From assembly GCA_004835665.1 (NCBI GenBank), contig RBKR01000008.1, positions 992,001 to 1,056,000 of the forward strand: DNA of 64,000 nucleotides, in the 5' to 3' direction. Every line of letters begins with the position of its first letter. The stretch's first letter is position 1. The notes below the pieces were generated by a model. The model ran no database searches. It saw nothing but the letters and a program-made list of their open reading frames with translations, and was not told where the DNA came from. The position numbers and the translations under genes were made by a program. Positions 46,820-58,073 of the stretch are shown piece by piece. This DNA comes from Phoma sp. XZ068. Taxonomy: Eukaryota; Ascomycota; Dothideomycetes; Pleosporales; Didymellaceae.

Positions 46820-48720
46820 TCACGCTCTTTTCTCACCTATGCCGTGCTCCGATAATTGTGGTTCGACGGATATACCCGTGATACCAAAAGCTGACGAGTC
46901 TTCTTCAAGTGGAGCAACCCCAATCCGTCGAGCCTCCGCTGCAGTAAATGTTCCATACACATCGACCAAGTCCATCTGATCCATATCAGGGACAGGAAAA
47001 ACGATGTTGAGGACATAGAAGATTATAGCACTAATGAAGAAGCCTGGCAGTTTTATTAGTCCCCGCACCTGATCGGACGTAGGCCCACACTTACCGATTA
47101 AGAAGGCCATATAGTACAACTGCACCAATGCCCGAGGTGGAGAGATATCTCCTCGAACAGTAACAATCAGCCCTCCAATAGTCGGTGCCCACCCGCATAT
47201 CCACGCTGGAATTGCTCGCCAATTAAACCCTCTCCAGAAATAGTAGCAAGAGTCCGAAGTCTTGTAAAGGTGAGTGAGCCTAATCCTTCTCTTCCGCAGC
47301 AAATAGTAGTCAGTGGCCATTATACCTATGATCGGAGCCAGAAAGACGGAAAATGATGACAGTACAGCAATGAAGGTCGTGGCGCGGTTGATGAGCTGCC
47401 ATGGCTGTACAATCCATGCAGCAACGAAGGTGATGATGGCGCCACGGCGTATGTCAATGTACCGAGGAAACAGGCCAGCCAGGTCGATGCCGCCGGCGAT
47501 AGCATTACCGCATATGTTCTCGAACATCGACGTGAACGCGAACCCGGCAGCAAGAAAGAAGACGCCGGCACGAGCCTTCGACGAACCATTCCCGTTATCC
47601 ATCATGACCATCAAGAGGTCCGGGGGATTCCAATACACTTCACCATATATCTTCTGTGCCGCAGATGCGGTGACAAGACCTACAAATGAAACCAGAATGC
47701 CGGTGATGAAGCAGCTGGTGATAGTGCTGTAGACGTAGTGCCTGCGGGCGCTGGCATACCTGGAGAAGTCCGAGCCATTCGTTATACCAGCGGCTAATCC
47801 GCCGATGCCCTGGTTGATGCCAGCCATAATAAGCCAGGAAGCGTTGAACGGGGAGCCGGCAGGTATACTCTGTCCAGCGTTCCATAGTGGACCAACACCT
47901 TTCGCGACCGCAAGAGCCCAAATCATCCAAGCTAACATGCCCACACCACACCACGTACACACGATCTGGAATGGAATTTTGAACTTCTCCGGCCGAAGCC
48001 ACAAAAATGGCGTTGACAGAAACCAGAACACAACGAAACCCACAAACTGATCGGTTGTAGTAGGCATGTTCGACCCGAACGTATTGTTCATCCGCGCAAA
48101 GGAGGGCCATATGGCTGTCAAGCAAACAGCAATCAGACGGCCTCCATTCCAACCTGTCGCGAGTCAGACGTCTCCTGAATTTGGTGCGCAATAGCGACGT
48201 ACATTGCACGGCATTCCATATGAAGTTGAGCAAAATTCTCTGCGACAATGGGATGAAGCTTCCTCTCATGCCCCACGAGTATCGATTTTGTACCGTGAAG
48301 CCGATATGCCACTTCAAGCCGATCCATGCAATCAGAACAGAGAAAAACACAATTAGAAGCCTGCTAACAACAATGATAAGCATAGCTTGAGGAACAGACA
48401 AACCGAGTGCTACCACAGGTCAGCTTATCTTGAGCCTTTATCGCAAACCTTGCGTACTCAGGTAGGAACTTGGTGTCTGCCAATTCGCGACATTCAAGCT
48501 TGCAATTGCCCAAAACCCGAAGAAGTTGAACCAACCCCTAGAACGTTGTTAAAACAATACGCTGGAATACGACAGATGTTGAAACGTGCCATGTTCGTCG
48601 GTCCGGTGGCAAAGGGATCAGGTCGCGGTTACTCCAAGCGTCTGTCTGCTCATGTCGGCTTTCATTGCCCTTCAGCTGAATGTGCTGATCGAATACTGCC
48701 AGTCTCCGCCTCAAAGTCAT
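46820..48720 (-). CDS. NCS1-family permease (nucleobase / hydantoin / allantoin type)
   Basis: Five exons (48720-48590, 48537-48449, 48409-48203, 48153-47095, 47043-46820) give 569 residues. Introns are 52, 39, 49 and 51 bp. The first has no GT donor that keeps the frame; a GC-AG reading restores RRTW to GWFNFFGFWAIASLN. NCS1 features: WSNRDLIPLPPDRRTW before the first span, NVANWQTPSSYL, SWGMRGSFIPLSQRILLNFIWNAVQCWNGG, GINQGIGGLAAGITNGSDFSRYA and APIIGIMATDYYLLRKRRI. About twelve membrane spans are visible. NCS1 proteins are cation or proton symporters for purines, pyrimidines, allantoin, hydantoins or vitamins. The neighbouring hydantoinase-like gene makes a hydantoin-like substrate attractive, but this is inference. 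The gene sits in a divergent pair with that enzyme. Confidence 0.85.
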
Positions 48721-49236
48721 GCTGTAACAATCGTCAAACAACCAAAAAGGATGCGAGAGCAGATGAACAGGTCATCAGGGTCGTATTGAGAAGGGCAGAC
48801 GTATCGTACAGGTCCACTTTGATGCATAAACTAAGGCTACTACCATGTCGAGATGTTCGGCGTCACGTCACAAATAGGGAAGCCGGGATACAAGGGCTGA
48901 TAAAGGCGCGAGCGTGATAGGTTTCCAAGATGAGGGGTACGATGTCTTAGTACCTTATCAGATGGAGTCTGGGCTGAGGATCAACAATAAAGACGACCGC
49001 GCATCACATAGAGCGCGTCGTTGTCCAATCATGATAGATGGACAAATTGATGTAGTTGCAAAAGGAAGGTCGAGGAAGGTGTGGAGGCAATCGCGGTTGA
49101 TGGCTCCCGAAGTTCGGCAGGCCCCACTAAGCACAGTCCGATCTTATCTGATCGATCTATCTCCAAGCCTTCTTCACCCCTCGTCCTGCTATTGGGTATT
49201 TTCAATTACACGAAAGTTCACCGAGCTTCAAGAGCC
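48721..49236. promoter_or_regulatory. Divergent promoter with a cluster of six GATA-factor sites
   Basis: In the 516 bp between the NCS1 and hydantoinase start codons, HGATAR motifs lie at 48898-48903 (TGATAA), 48915-48920 (TGATAG), 48955-48960 (TTATCA, reverse), 49032-49037 (TGATAG), 49144-49149 (TTATCT, reverse) and 49157-49162 (CTATCT, reverse). About one or two would be expected by chance in this length. AreA/Nit2 GATA factors bind such sites in pairs to activate nitrogen-scavenging genes. The site calls are direct; the regulatory meaning is inferred. Confidence 0.55.
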
Positions 49237-52200
49237 ATGAGTGCTGCACGGAATCTGCGTATTGGCGTTGATGTCGGCGGGTAAGGCGCTGATTGCGATC
49301 CAAACCCCCACCAACTGACATGATTTCACAGTACCAACACCGATGGGGTTATTATAGATCCTACAAGATCAGAAGAGCCTGACAAGGGCATTGTAGCGTG
49401 GTGAGTTTAATTTCCTTCTAAGTAGACATCAGACACGTGACAGCTACCTTCACCCTTCCGCAGGTCACGGACATCTTGCGATTACCCGAAATGTTATCTC
49501 CACAACTTACACTCTCCAGGCACAAAGCTCCTACCACAGCAGACCCCAGCCATGGTATCGCTGATGCGATCACTACTATGTTCAAGTCTGCGTCTGTAGA
49601 CCCCAGTTCAGTAGCCAGCGTCACGATCGGAACAACGCATTTCGTAAACGCAGTGATAACACGTGACTCATCTCGACTATCACCAGTCGCAGTACTGCGC
49701 CTGTCCGGACCATTTAGCAAGCATGCGCCCCCCTGCGTTGATTGGCCAGCTTCACTTCGAAAGATTATACTAGTACACTATGCCTTGGTAAAAGGTGGCC
49801 TCGAGGTGGACGGCAGTCTGATATCCGACCTCAAAGAGCAGGAGATCGTAGAGCAGTGCAAGATCATCAAAGAGAAGGGCATTAAAAGCATCGTAGTCAA
49901 CGGAGTATTCAGTCCAATTGACACAATAGAGAAGCAAGAAGAACGGGCAGCAGAAATCATCAAGAGAGAGCTTGGGGAACAAGTGGATGTTGTGCTCAGC
50001 AAGACTGTTGCGAACCTCGGGTTCTTGGAGCGAGAGAACGCTGCGATTCTCAATGCTTCGATCCTGTCGTTCGCGCGTACAACAATCGCATCCTTCCAGT
50101 CACCCATCAAGAAACTTGGATTAAACTGTCCGGTCTTTATTACACAAAATGACGGTACCATACTCAGCGGCGAAGCGGCAAGCCGTCTGCCCATTCGCAC
50201 GTTTTCATCTGGTCCCACCAACAGCATGCGAGGTGCGGCATTCTTAGTCGGAAAGCAAAAGAACGGTGAAGCGATGATGGTGGTCGATGTAGGTGGAACG
50301 ACAACGGATGTCGGCTTGCTCCTCGCCAATGGATTTCCGCGCCAGCAAGCAGCCTACTCGGAGCTTTCCGGTGTAAGGATGAACTTCTCATACCCAGACG
50401 TAAAGAGTATAGGTCTCGGTGGCGGCAGTCTAGTCAGGAGGATTGGCACCCGGCTGAAAGTTGGCCCGGAATCAGTGGGCTACAAATTGCCAGAGAAAGC
50501 ACTTGTCTTCGGCGGAGACATACCTACGGCAACTGACTATATAGTAGCAGCCTCATCTGAAGTCGCTATTGGCGATCCGGAGAAGGTTCGCGGCAAGCTA
50601 ACCGACAACGACATTGTAGACTTTAAGAACGAGACAAAGTTAATGCTGGAACGCATCGTCGACACAATGAAGACTTCACCGGAAGATCTACCTGTCCTAC
50701 TTGTTGGTGGTGGTGCCGTGGTAGCGCCAGACGCTTTGAGAGGAGCAAGCCGGGTTATCAAACCGCAGTGGTCCGGTGTTGCGAACGCAATCGGTGCTGC
50801 TATGGCACGAGTCAGTGCTGTCGTAGATACTGTCAAGTCGACAGAGAAACAGACGGAGAAGGAGCTGTTGGCGGAGATCTCCGAAGAAGCGAAGAGGCAA
50901 ACTAGGGAAGCAGGTGCTCTTGCCGAATCAATAGAGGTTGTGGAGGTCGAAACGCTGCCGTTGCAATACGTGGCAAACAAAACACGTTTTGTCGTAAGAG
51001 CGGCTGGCGATTTCGACTTCTCTCGGGCGCAAGACTTTGCAGATCTCGAGGTCATCAAAGCTGGAGAAGGTGCAGCGGCAGAGCTAAATCCTGCACAGAA
51101 TTCCATCGCTCCAGCATCGACTGAAGACACTGCCGTGGATAACCACACAGACGCTGAAGTCAATATTGCGGAATACAAGCCTAAAGTTGTAGACCGCGAA
51201 TGGTGGATTTCAGAGACTGACCTCGACTGGATCACCATAGGATGCTACATATTGGGTACTGGAGGCGGCGGCTCGCCATACTCCACAATGTTGAGGGTAC
51301 GTGGGATCTTGCGTGCTGGCGGCACCGTACGAGTCGTCAGTCCAGATGACCTCAAAGATGAAGACCTGATCGGTAGTGGCGGGGGAGCGGGAAGTCCCAC
51401 AGTGGGTATTGAGAAGCTCTCCGCTGATGAGATGATGGATGCTCAGAACGGTCTATATGAGTTGTTCAAGGGCGGTCGCGCAACTCACGTAATCCCCTTG
51501 GAGATAGGCGGCTCGAACGGTCTTCAAGGCCTCGTCTTGGGAGCATCATCGAACATGAATGTGCCGTGCGTCGACGGTGACTGGATGGGTCGTGCTTATC
51601 CGACGAAGTGGCAGACTACACCTGTTGTGTTCGGTGAGCGCGAGATTGTGTTTGCTCCAGTGTGTGTTGCTGATGGCAACGGTAACACACTCTACATGCC
51701 TACAGCGACAAGCGACCTGAAGGTCGAACAAGTTATACGGTCAGCCCTGAGCCAGATGGGAAGCGCCGTTGGGACAGCTGACGCCCCGGTGACTGGTGAG
51801 GAGACGAGAAGGTGGGCGGTTGAGCACACGATTTCGCTTTCATGGCGCATAGGTCGGGAAGTCGCTCGAGCAAGAAAAGAAAACAGAATTGACAGCGTCG
51901 CCGAATCAATCATAGATGCTGTAGGAGGACCGGAAACAGGACGCGTGCTGTTTAAGGGGAAGATTGTTGGCGTTGAGCGTAAGCTTTGGATGGGCCACGT
52001 CTACGGCGAAGTCATCATCGAGGGCACCGAGACTCAGTTCCGTGGAAAGGTCAAAATACCATTTAAGAACGAGAACATTGCTGCCGTACGTATTCACGAT
52101 GGCGAAGAGAGCAAGACCGGCGAGGAACGCAATGAGGACGTGCTCGCCATCGTGCCGGACTTGATCTCGGTTATCGACGCGCAGAACGGCGAGGCGATCG

Positions 52201-52391
52201 GAACACCGGAATACAGGTACGGGTTGCTGGTCTTGGTTATTGGAGTCACTGCTAGTGAAAGGTGGACCAGCCCTAGAGGCATCGAAATAGGTGGACCCAA
52301 CGCTTTCGGCCTGAACCATCTCGAGTACAAGCCGCTGGGCAAGTTCGTGAAACCAGTCAGTGTCATCGACGAATACGATGAGAAAGCATGA
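49237..52391 (+). CDS. Hydantoinase/oxoprolinase-DUF917 fusion protein
   Basis: Three exons, 49237-49280, 49332-49400 and 49520-52391, give 994 residues. The introns (51 and 119 bp) join IGVDVGG to TNTDGVIIDP and GIVAW to HKAPTTADPSHG. Residues about 1-560 form the HyuA-type module (Hydant_A_N plus Hydantoinase_A): the DVGGTNTDG phosphate-binding loop, SVTIGTTHFVNAV, NDGTILSGEAAS, RTFSSGPTNSMRGAAFL, and VVDVGGTTTDVGLL. From about 598 a DUF917 domain follows (WISETDLDWITIGCYILGTG, then GGSPYSTMLRVRGILRAGG). HyuA-like proteins hydrolyse hydantoins, 5-oxoproline or N-methylhydantoin with ATP; the bacterial enzymes often need a HyuB partner, which is not present here. The fusion with DUF917 recurs in fungi, but its substrate is not established. 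The divergent neighbour is an NCS1 permease. Confidence 0.88.
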
Positions 52392-52464
52392 GCTGCGAGT
52401 CTTGGGCAAAGGAAGCACGTTGTGCCTTGTGTAGACTCATAGACATTAGATATCTAGGTACAGT

Positions 52465-53468
52465 TTATGCTGCCTCGACTTCTTTTATATGAACGACTCC
52501 TGAGTGTAATGGAAGAATTACTTTGACGGCAGCTTCGTAGCTCGTAAATAGGATACCGCCGCTGAAAACTGTTCGTCCCAATCGCATAGTTGTGCCCTTC
52601 CAGAACCCTCGTACGCCATAATCAAGAAGAACACTCTTGACAGCCTCCAGAGTGCTTGTTCCCCTCGCACTCTGTGACCTAGTCTTGATCACGTCGAACG
52701 GTTGTGTGGCTAGCGTTGTCACGACGCCAGCGACCGATCCATTAGCGAAGTTGACAGCGGTGTTCTGTGAGATCTCTCTCTTCTTTTCGTAGTCTTTCAG
52801 GATGTTGTAGGTGCCCATTCGAAACGCCGTTGCTGATGCTTGTTTGAGTGTAGTCCCTGCAAAGCCTCTATACAGCCCTAGAATACCATGCTCTTTCCAA
52901 ATAACGCGTGTAGCATGTAAACCTGACCGAAAGCGCTTTTCATTGCGCGCATCGTCGATCAATGCGGTCTTTATTCGTTCAGTTGGTGTCACTGCGGTTA
53001 TCGATGCTACCACGCCCGCTGTCATGCCAGCTAGCAGATTACGTCCAGGTGACAGTGTACCGGTCTCAGGATCCGCAAAAGTCTCCTTGATCTGGTCGAA
53101 GAACAGGAAGCGCACAGCATCTTTTCCTACAGAGCCAAAGACAAGGGCACCACAGCCCTTGTATAGCGCCCGTAATCCTTCTTTTTGATAGACCTGTGTT
53201 ACGACCAAGAACGGGTTGCGTGGGGTTGGCTGCCCTTTTTCGGCCCTTAATTGCACTCTGGTCTTTGCGAATTCCATAGGATACTACAATGAAATCAGAT
53301 TTGCAGCACTGCGGCGGAAATGCTCGGCATACTGATAGAAAACCCTCAACACCCCCTGCAATGCCGCCCGCGACCAGCGAAACTACGGCAGGCGTATTCT
53401 TGTCCTAGAGCTTGTCAGCCTTGTCCCTTGATGTTAAGAGTGTAGCGCACATTTCCACCCGCGACCAT
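52465..53468 (-). CDS. Mitochondrial carrier, citrate/tricarboxylate (Ctp1) type
   Basis: Three exons, 53468-53451, 53404-53333 and 53283-52465, with introns of 46 and 49 bp, all phase 0, give 302 residues. The reconstructed start is MVAGGNDKNTPAVVSLVAGG. All three carrier signatures are present: YPMEFAKTR (spanning the second splice join), TPTERIKTA and QPFDVIKTR. Six membrane helices are expected in the inner mitochondrial membrane. The second repeat, VTPTERIKTALIDDA, followed by RFRSGLHATRVIWKEHGILG, closely follows yeast Ctp1 and the mammalian citrate carrier, which exchange citrate for malate or other tri- and dicarboxylates. It lies 73 bp from the hydantoinase stop codon, in convergent orientation. 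Whether it belongs to the same pathway is unknown. Confidence 0.92.
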
Positions 53469-54312
53469 TGCTACTCCAAAATTTTAGGATTGATGATGTT
53501 TGATGATGGTCGAGTCCGGATTAGCGAAAAGATGCAGGTATGTAACCGATCCATAGCCGAACCTGCGGTTAGTCGTCTGGCGGCGGCAACAACGATCAAC
53601 TAAGCACCAGAGGACGGGTTGCTTAAGGTGTGCTCTCCTTTTCATCTTCGCCAGTCTCCTACGCTCAGTTTTCTGCGATCGCATCATATCTCAGTCAAAT
53701 AGTGACTTGTGTACACGAAAGTTTGCAACATGGCGCCATGGGTTCTTCGTTGTTAACGTTGTCGCAGTTCCGAAGTATGTCACCAACAACAATTTTCGAA
53801 TCGCGCACTCGCTCAGTAATATACCCAGATCGAGCCGTATGCTCCTTTAAAAAGCCTACAGATAATGCACCACATCATGTATAGGTTCAGACTTTCGTCC
53901 GTATCTCCTAGTCGCCTAACGCCGTTGAGGCTTAACGCCGTGAAAGAGACCGCTGCCCGAGACGCCCGCGCGAGCGACGCTACCAGCACTAGTTTATATG
54001 GAATCACTGCAGCAGAGATCTTTGTGACCGAAGATTGCGTCAGTACTCTAAAGTGTTATACGACCGGAGGTTAGACCGTGGAGCTTTGGTCGCACCGACG
54101 GAGCCTTGTGAAGAAGTAGAAAAGGTCCAGTATCAGGTAAGGTAGTGTATAAGGAGGTCCGACTGTTTCTAGTTCCAGGCTTAATTCGATTATATTCCAT
54201 CCTACACCTGATATTAGTTCCTCCTTGCTACGACTAGGAGTATTTAGACACAGCATCTCAACACTTCTTAACCACAATCAATACCTTTTTAGTTCAAGAC
54301 TAAACCATCACC
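53469..54312. other. Intergenic region before the SDR gene
   Basis: About 845 bp between the divergent carrier and SDR genes, so it should hold both promoters. No confident gene or repeat was found. Confidence 0.45.
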
Positions 54313-55290
54313 ATGAGTTTCCTTTATTCACAACTCATCGCTTCTCTCCAAACACCTACCTACGATTACACCGGGAAGACCGTCATTGTCACTGGTTCCA
54401 ATGTCGGTCTCGGCAAGGAGGCGGCACGACACTTCACTCGCCTCGGCGCCTCTACGGTCATCCTCGCAGTACGGTCCCTAGAGAAAGGCGAAGCAGCAAA
54501 GCGCGATATCGAGTCCAGCACACGGAAGCAAGGCGTAGTCAAAGTCATGCAACTTGATATGTCCTCCTATCAAAGTGTCCTTGACTTCGCAGCCAAGGCA
54601 TCAAAAGAGTTGGACCGAATTGATGTCGCGCTTTTGAACGCTGGTGTCGCGCGGGGTACTTGGGAGTTGGCCGAAGGCGAAGAGTCAACCATTACAGTCA
54701 ACGTGACCGGCACTTTTCTACTCGCTTTGTCCCTCATGCCCAAGCTCAAGGAGACTGCAGCAAAGTTCAACACCCGCCCCAACCTCACCATTGTAAGCTC
54801 GGAAGTTCACGCCTTCGCAACCTTCGAAGAGCGCAAAGCACCTGATGGTAAGATCTTCGAGACACTCAGCACGAAGTCACACACAGAGAAGACTTTAGGT
54901 GCCATGGGAGAACGCTACCAAGTCTCCAAGCTCCTAGAAGTTCTGGCAATCCGTGCGATGGCGGAGCGGAAGGGCGCAACACAGATCCCATTTACCATCA
55001 ACACCGTCAACCCGGGCTTGTGCCACAGCGAGATCTCGCGTGAATCTGGCTGGGCTTTTACTATCCTGAAGTTCTTCCTGGCCCGCAGCACTGAAGCTGG
55101 TAGCCGGAACCTCGTACATGCAGCATCTCTGGGTCCTGAGTCGCACGGCCAGTATGTGAGCGACTGTTTGATAATGCAACCATCGAGATATGTGTTGAGT
55201 CAGGAGGGTTGGAAGGACCAGCAGAGGGTGTGGGACGAGTTGGTGGTGAAGCTGGAGGGAATACAAAAGGGCGTGACGAGCAATCTATGA
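54313..55290 (+). CDS. Short-chain dehydrogenase/reductase (retinol dehydrogenase/WW-oxidoreductase-like)
   Basis: Single exon, 325 residues. A classical Rossmann SDR: cofactor loop TGSNVGLG at about 27-34, LDMSSYQSVLDFA, the NAG motif in LLNAGVA, a serine in TIVSSEVHAF near 161, and the active-site YQVSK with Tyr at about 202 and Lys206. The arginine after the loop region (LAVRSLEKGEAA) favours NADP(H). The C-terminus carries NTVNPGLCHSEISRE. Fungal relatives act on diverse alcohols and ketones, often in secondary metabolism, and the substrate cannot be predicted. No partner biosynthetic genes lie next to it. Confidence 0.9.
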   Translation: MSFLYSQLIASLQTPTYDYTGKTVIVTGSNVGLGKEAARHFTRLGASTVILAVRSLEKGEAAKRDIESSTRKQGVVKVMQLDMSSYQSVLDFAAKASKELDRIDVALLNAGVARGTWELAEGEESTITVNVTGTFLLALSLMPKLKETAAKFNTRPNLTIVSSEVHAFATFEERKAPDGKIFETLSTKSHTEKTLGAMGERYQVSKLLEVLAIRAMAERKGATQIPFTINTVNPGLCHSEISRESGWAFTILKFFLARSTEAGSRNLVHAASLGPESHGQYVSDCLIMQPSRYVLSQEGWKDQQRVWDELVVKLEGIQKGVTSNL

Positions 55291-56469
55291 GAGCTGGGTG
55301 TTCTGCGATAATATGTAAAGAGCTGGCAGGTAGGAGTAGGGAGTAAGATAACAATGAGCATACCACGATAATTATACCAAAAAAAATTTCCCCTTCACTT
55401 ATACTATTGGACACTGAAAAAAAGTTCGTTCTCTACATGAAGTTCTGGCAGAGTCCTGTGATGGTCATCTGCGACGCCATGATTCATGAATGGGAGTCCG
55501 CCAGTGGCTTTAGAATCAAAACGACGAAACGTAAATGGTCAAGCACACGGCTGTAGCTCCTGAATATACACTCTAGACTTCTACTATACGTCGCGCTTTA
55601 CAGCTTGCTACTGAGCCACACAAGCCGCCTGCGCCGCAGCATCGTAAGATGGAATGGCAGCAATGCTGCAGACGAAGCTTTTACCATAGAATGAAGGCGA
55701 TGGACCGATGGTAACAATACGTTGGATCTAGAACATTTTTGCCTCCCCCAAAATTACACACGTCCCTTGCATTGCTGCTGTCCTTGATCTGAGATACATA
55801 CCTGTAGAGTGAAGGGCCGAGTTACGTGCGACGAAACATCCGGACCGAAACAATATAATTCTATCCACGATCTTGTTTCATATAATCTCATACAGCATAA
55901 AGTACATTTTGCTTTCGGTCCGCTCGTTCGGTCCGCTTAAATGTCTGTCCGAATCTCTTTCCTCGGGCATGATTATGGATACGCGCTTTGAACAGGCTGG
56001 TGGAAACCACCGTTTCACTAGGTTTCGGTGTGATCGCATTGCCCTCGGTGAAAGCTTGGACGACCAAGAGAGAATGGCGCAATTAACATCGCCAAGTCCC
56101 CGACTCCTGGGTTCCAAGCGCCAGGTCAGCGGTGGTTTGTGTTGATGAACTGCAGAATGTAGGTTTGGCCGACTTATGACAACCAGTGTCATCCGAGCTG
56201 GGATTAATGAACTAGGTCCATGTAGCATCGCGCTATGCAAGTGACAGTCTTATTGTTGAATCTGTTTTGCTACCATTTTTGGCATGTTCGGTTCTTGTAT
56301 TTCAAGTTCCTTCTCTTCATCATCGTCTGCTAAAAGGGAAGTTGTTGTTCAAGACACGAAGCTGTACGCTCGTAAAAATGGAGTGAGTCGTCTCCCATCA
56401 GGACTTCTCTCGAAAAGCCTTAAAGAAGGGATGGTGGAACCAATGAACTGTGAGATCTTTTCAAAGCCT
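55291..56469. other. 1.2-kb convergent intergenic region
   Basis: The 3' flanks of the SDR gene and of OGG1. Moderately AT-rich, with an A8 run at 55379-55386 and short chance frames only. Confidence 0.45.
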
Positions 56470-57753
56470 CTAGGCTCGCTGCCGTTTGCTTCTGCGTGTG
56501 ACCTCTTTGACCTCAAGAACTTGATGTTCGTTCTCATCCGGCTCCTTCTTTATCCTCTTGCGCTTGATGATCTCTTTCTTGATAAAAGCTTCAGCTACGA
56601 CGTCGTCATCCTCCGTCTTGATTGTCACCTCCTCTTCTTCTTTGATTTCTGTTTTCGCGACTGTCCTCTCAGAAAACGCCTTCAAGTCTGCGGTAAACAG
56701 GACGGAATGCGCCCAACCTGCTTCCTTGCCCCAGAGCTTCCTGAAGAGGTTGCCTATGGCGATGTATGTCGCTGCAGTTAGGCTACTGTGCTTTCCCTTG
56801 CCGAATTTGTAGTCGCGCTGCGCTATCTGCCATACATGTGTATCGACAGGTACCGACTCGAGCCAGCCAAGGCCGAATAGGCATACGCAGTCAGCGACCT
56901 TGGGACCGACACCCTGAAGCACCAGCAGTTCTTCGTGTGCCTTGCGGTAGCCCTCTCTGCCGCCCTCCAGAAGCTCGCCAGCGGGTTTTGACTCAACTCC
57001 AAACTGGGGGTACTCGGGGTTACTGAGTGCTTCCAGCCATGCTAAGCCTCCCTTCTCTTCAGCGACGATACGTGCTGTTTTCGCAATATACTTTGCTCTG
57101 TATCCAAAGCCCAGCTTCCTGAGGTGTTCCTCCACTTCTGGTTTGCAAAGAGCTTGTGGTGTTGGGAAGTCGTGGAACGGAACGTCGTCAATATGGCCTA
57201 TCAACGGACCGTAGTGGAGGCAGAGGTTATGCACCATGCCAGATATGCGGCTGATGTTGTTATTACTGCTGCATATGAAGCCTATAAGCGCCTCCCAGGC
57301 ATCTTGCCGCAAGATGCGTATGCCTGTGAACTTCGGTGCTCGTCGTTTGAAGTTGGCATCGGAGGCAGCCCATTGTTCGTAGAGCTGGCCGAGGTTAGGC
57401 GTCAGATTGAAGTAGTGGTTTATGAAGGCAAGGGTGTCATCGTCGTCGTCGGCGGCAATTGAAGGTGCGGTGGATGCTGGTGGAGTGGGAAGGGTGGGCT
57501 TGGAGGGGAATATGGCGCGGTAGTGGAGAGCTTCGGCGTCCTGGCGAAGGGAGAGTATACGGCCATGCATGGCGCAAGACCATATATCGTCCTCAGACTT
57601 ACGCCATCTATAACAAGGGCATTAGAAGCTGCTCTAGCTGCGTGAAGGAGGCAAAAACTACCTAAAAGATTGTCCGCAACGCAAGGTAGTGCTGATGCAA
57701 AGCTCAGTCAGACTGGTCGGCAGCTTGTACCACTCTGCAGCGCGTAATGCCAT
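56470..57753 (-). CDS. OGG1: 8-oxoguanine DNA glycosylase/AP lyase OGG1
   Basis: Two exons, 57753-57662 and 57607-56470, give 409 residues; the 54-bp intron joins LRCGQSF to RWRKSEDDIWSC, a family-conserved junction. The enzyme excises 8-oxoguanine opposite C and cleaves the abasic site, in nucleus and often mitochondria. The HhH-GPD motif VLQGVGPKVADCVCLFGLGW carries the catalytic Lys at about 267, with the conserved Asp at about 286 in VPVDTHVW. Upstream is the damage-binding part IGFICSSNNNISRI. The last ~65 residues form an extra lysine/glutamate-rich tail (about 345-409) with four I-K-x-E motifs and a basic end (RRSKRQRA) that looks like a nuclear localisation signal. The core length is normal; the tail is an extension. 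Confidence 0.93.
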
Positions 57754-58073
57754 GATGTCGTTCAGTCTCGACACAGTCCACTGCAGCGCGAGTATATGGT
57801 GTCGAGCACAGTAGCAGGGGTACGCGCCTGCCAAGCACGCTAGCAGTCGTTTCTCCGTGAACTTACAGTTTCTCGCGGCAACGACAACATCACCACCCGT
57901 CCAAGCATCGCGTCCTAGTGTCCGGACTGCTGCTGGAACTTGCCCTCATTGCCCTGCTTGATCTCGGTTTGCTAATTGCAGCTGTCTGATCACCTCTCAC
58001 GCCGCAGCCAATTGCACTCGGCTGCATTCTGTACCCGCGCAACACAGCTCCAGCCAGCGCTTCAGCTGTCAAG
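57754..58073. promoter_or_regulatory. Compact divergent promoter of OGG1 and U2AF65
   Basis: Only 320 bp lie between the two divergent start codons, so initiation signals must overlap or be close together. No TATA box was seen. Confidence 0.5.

Noticed and set aside
49437..49519. N-terminal extension of the hydantoinase read through intron 2
   Set aside because: The upstream exons restore the DVGGTNTDG motif and the WHKAPTT junction; the read-through residues have no family similarity.
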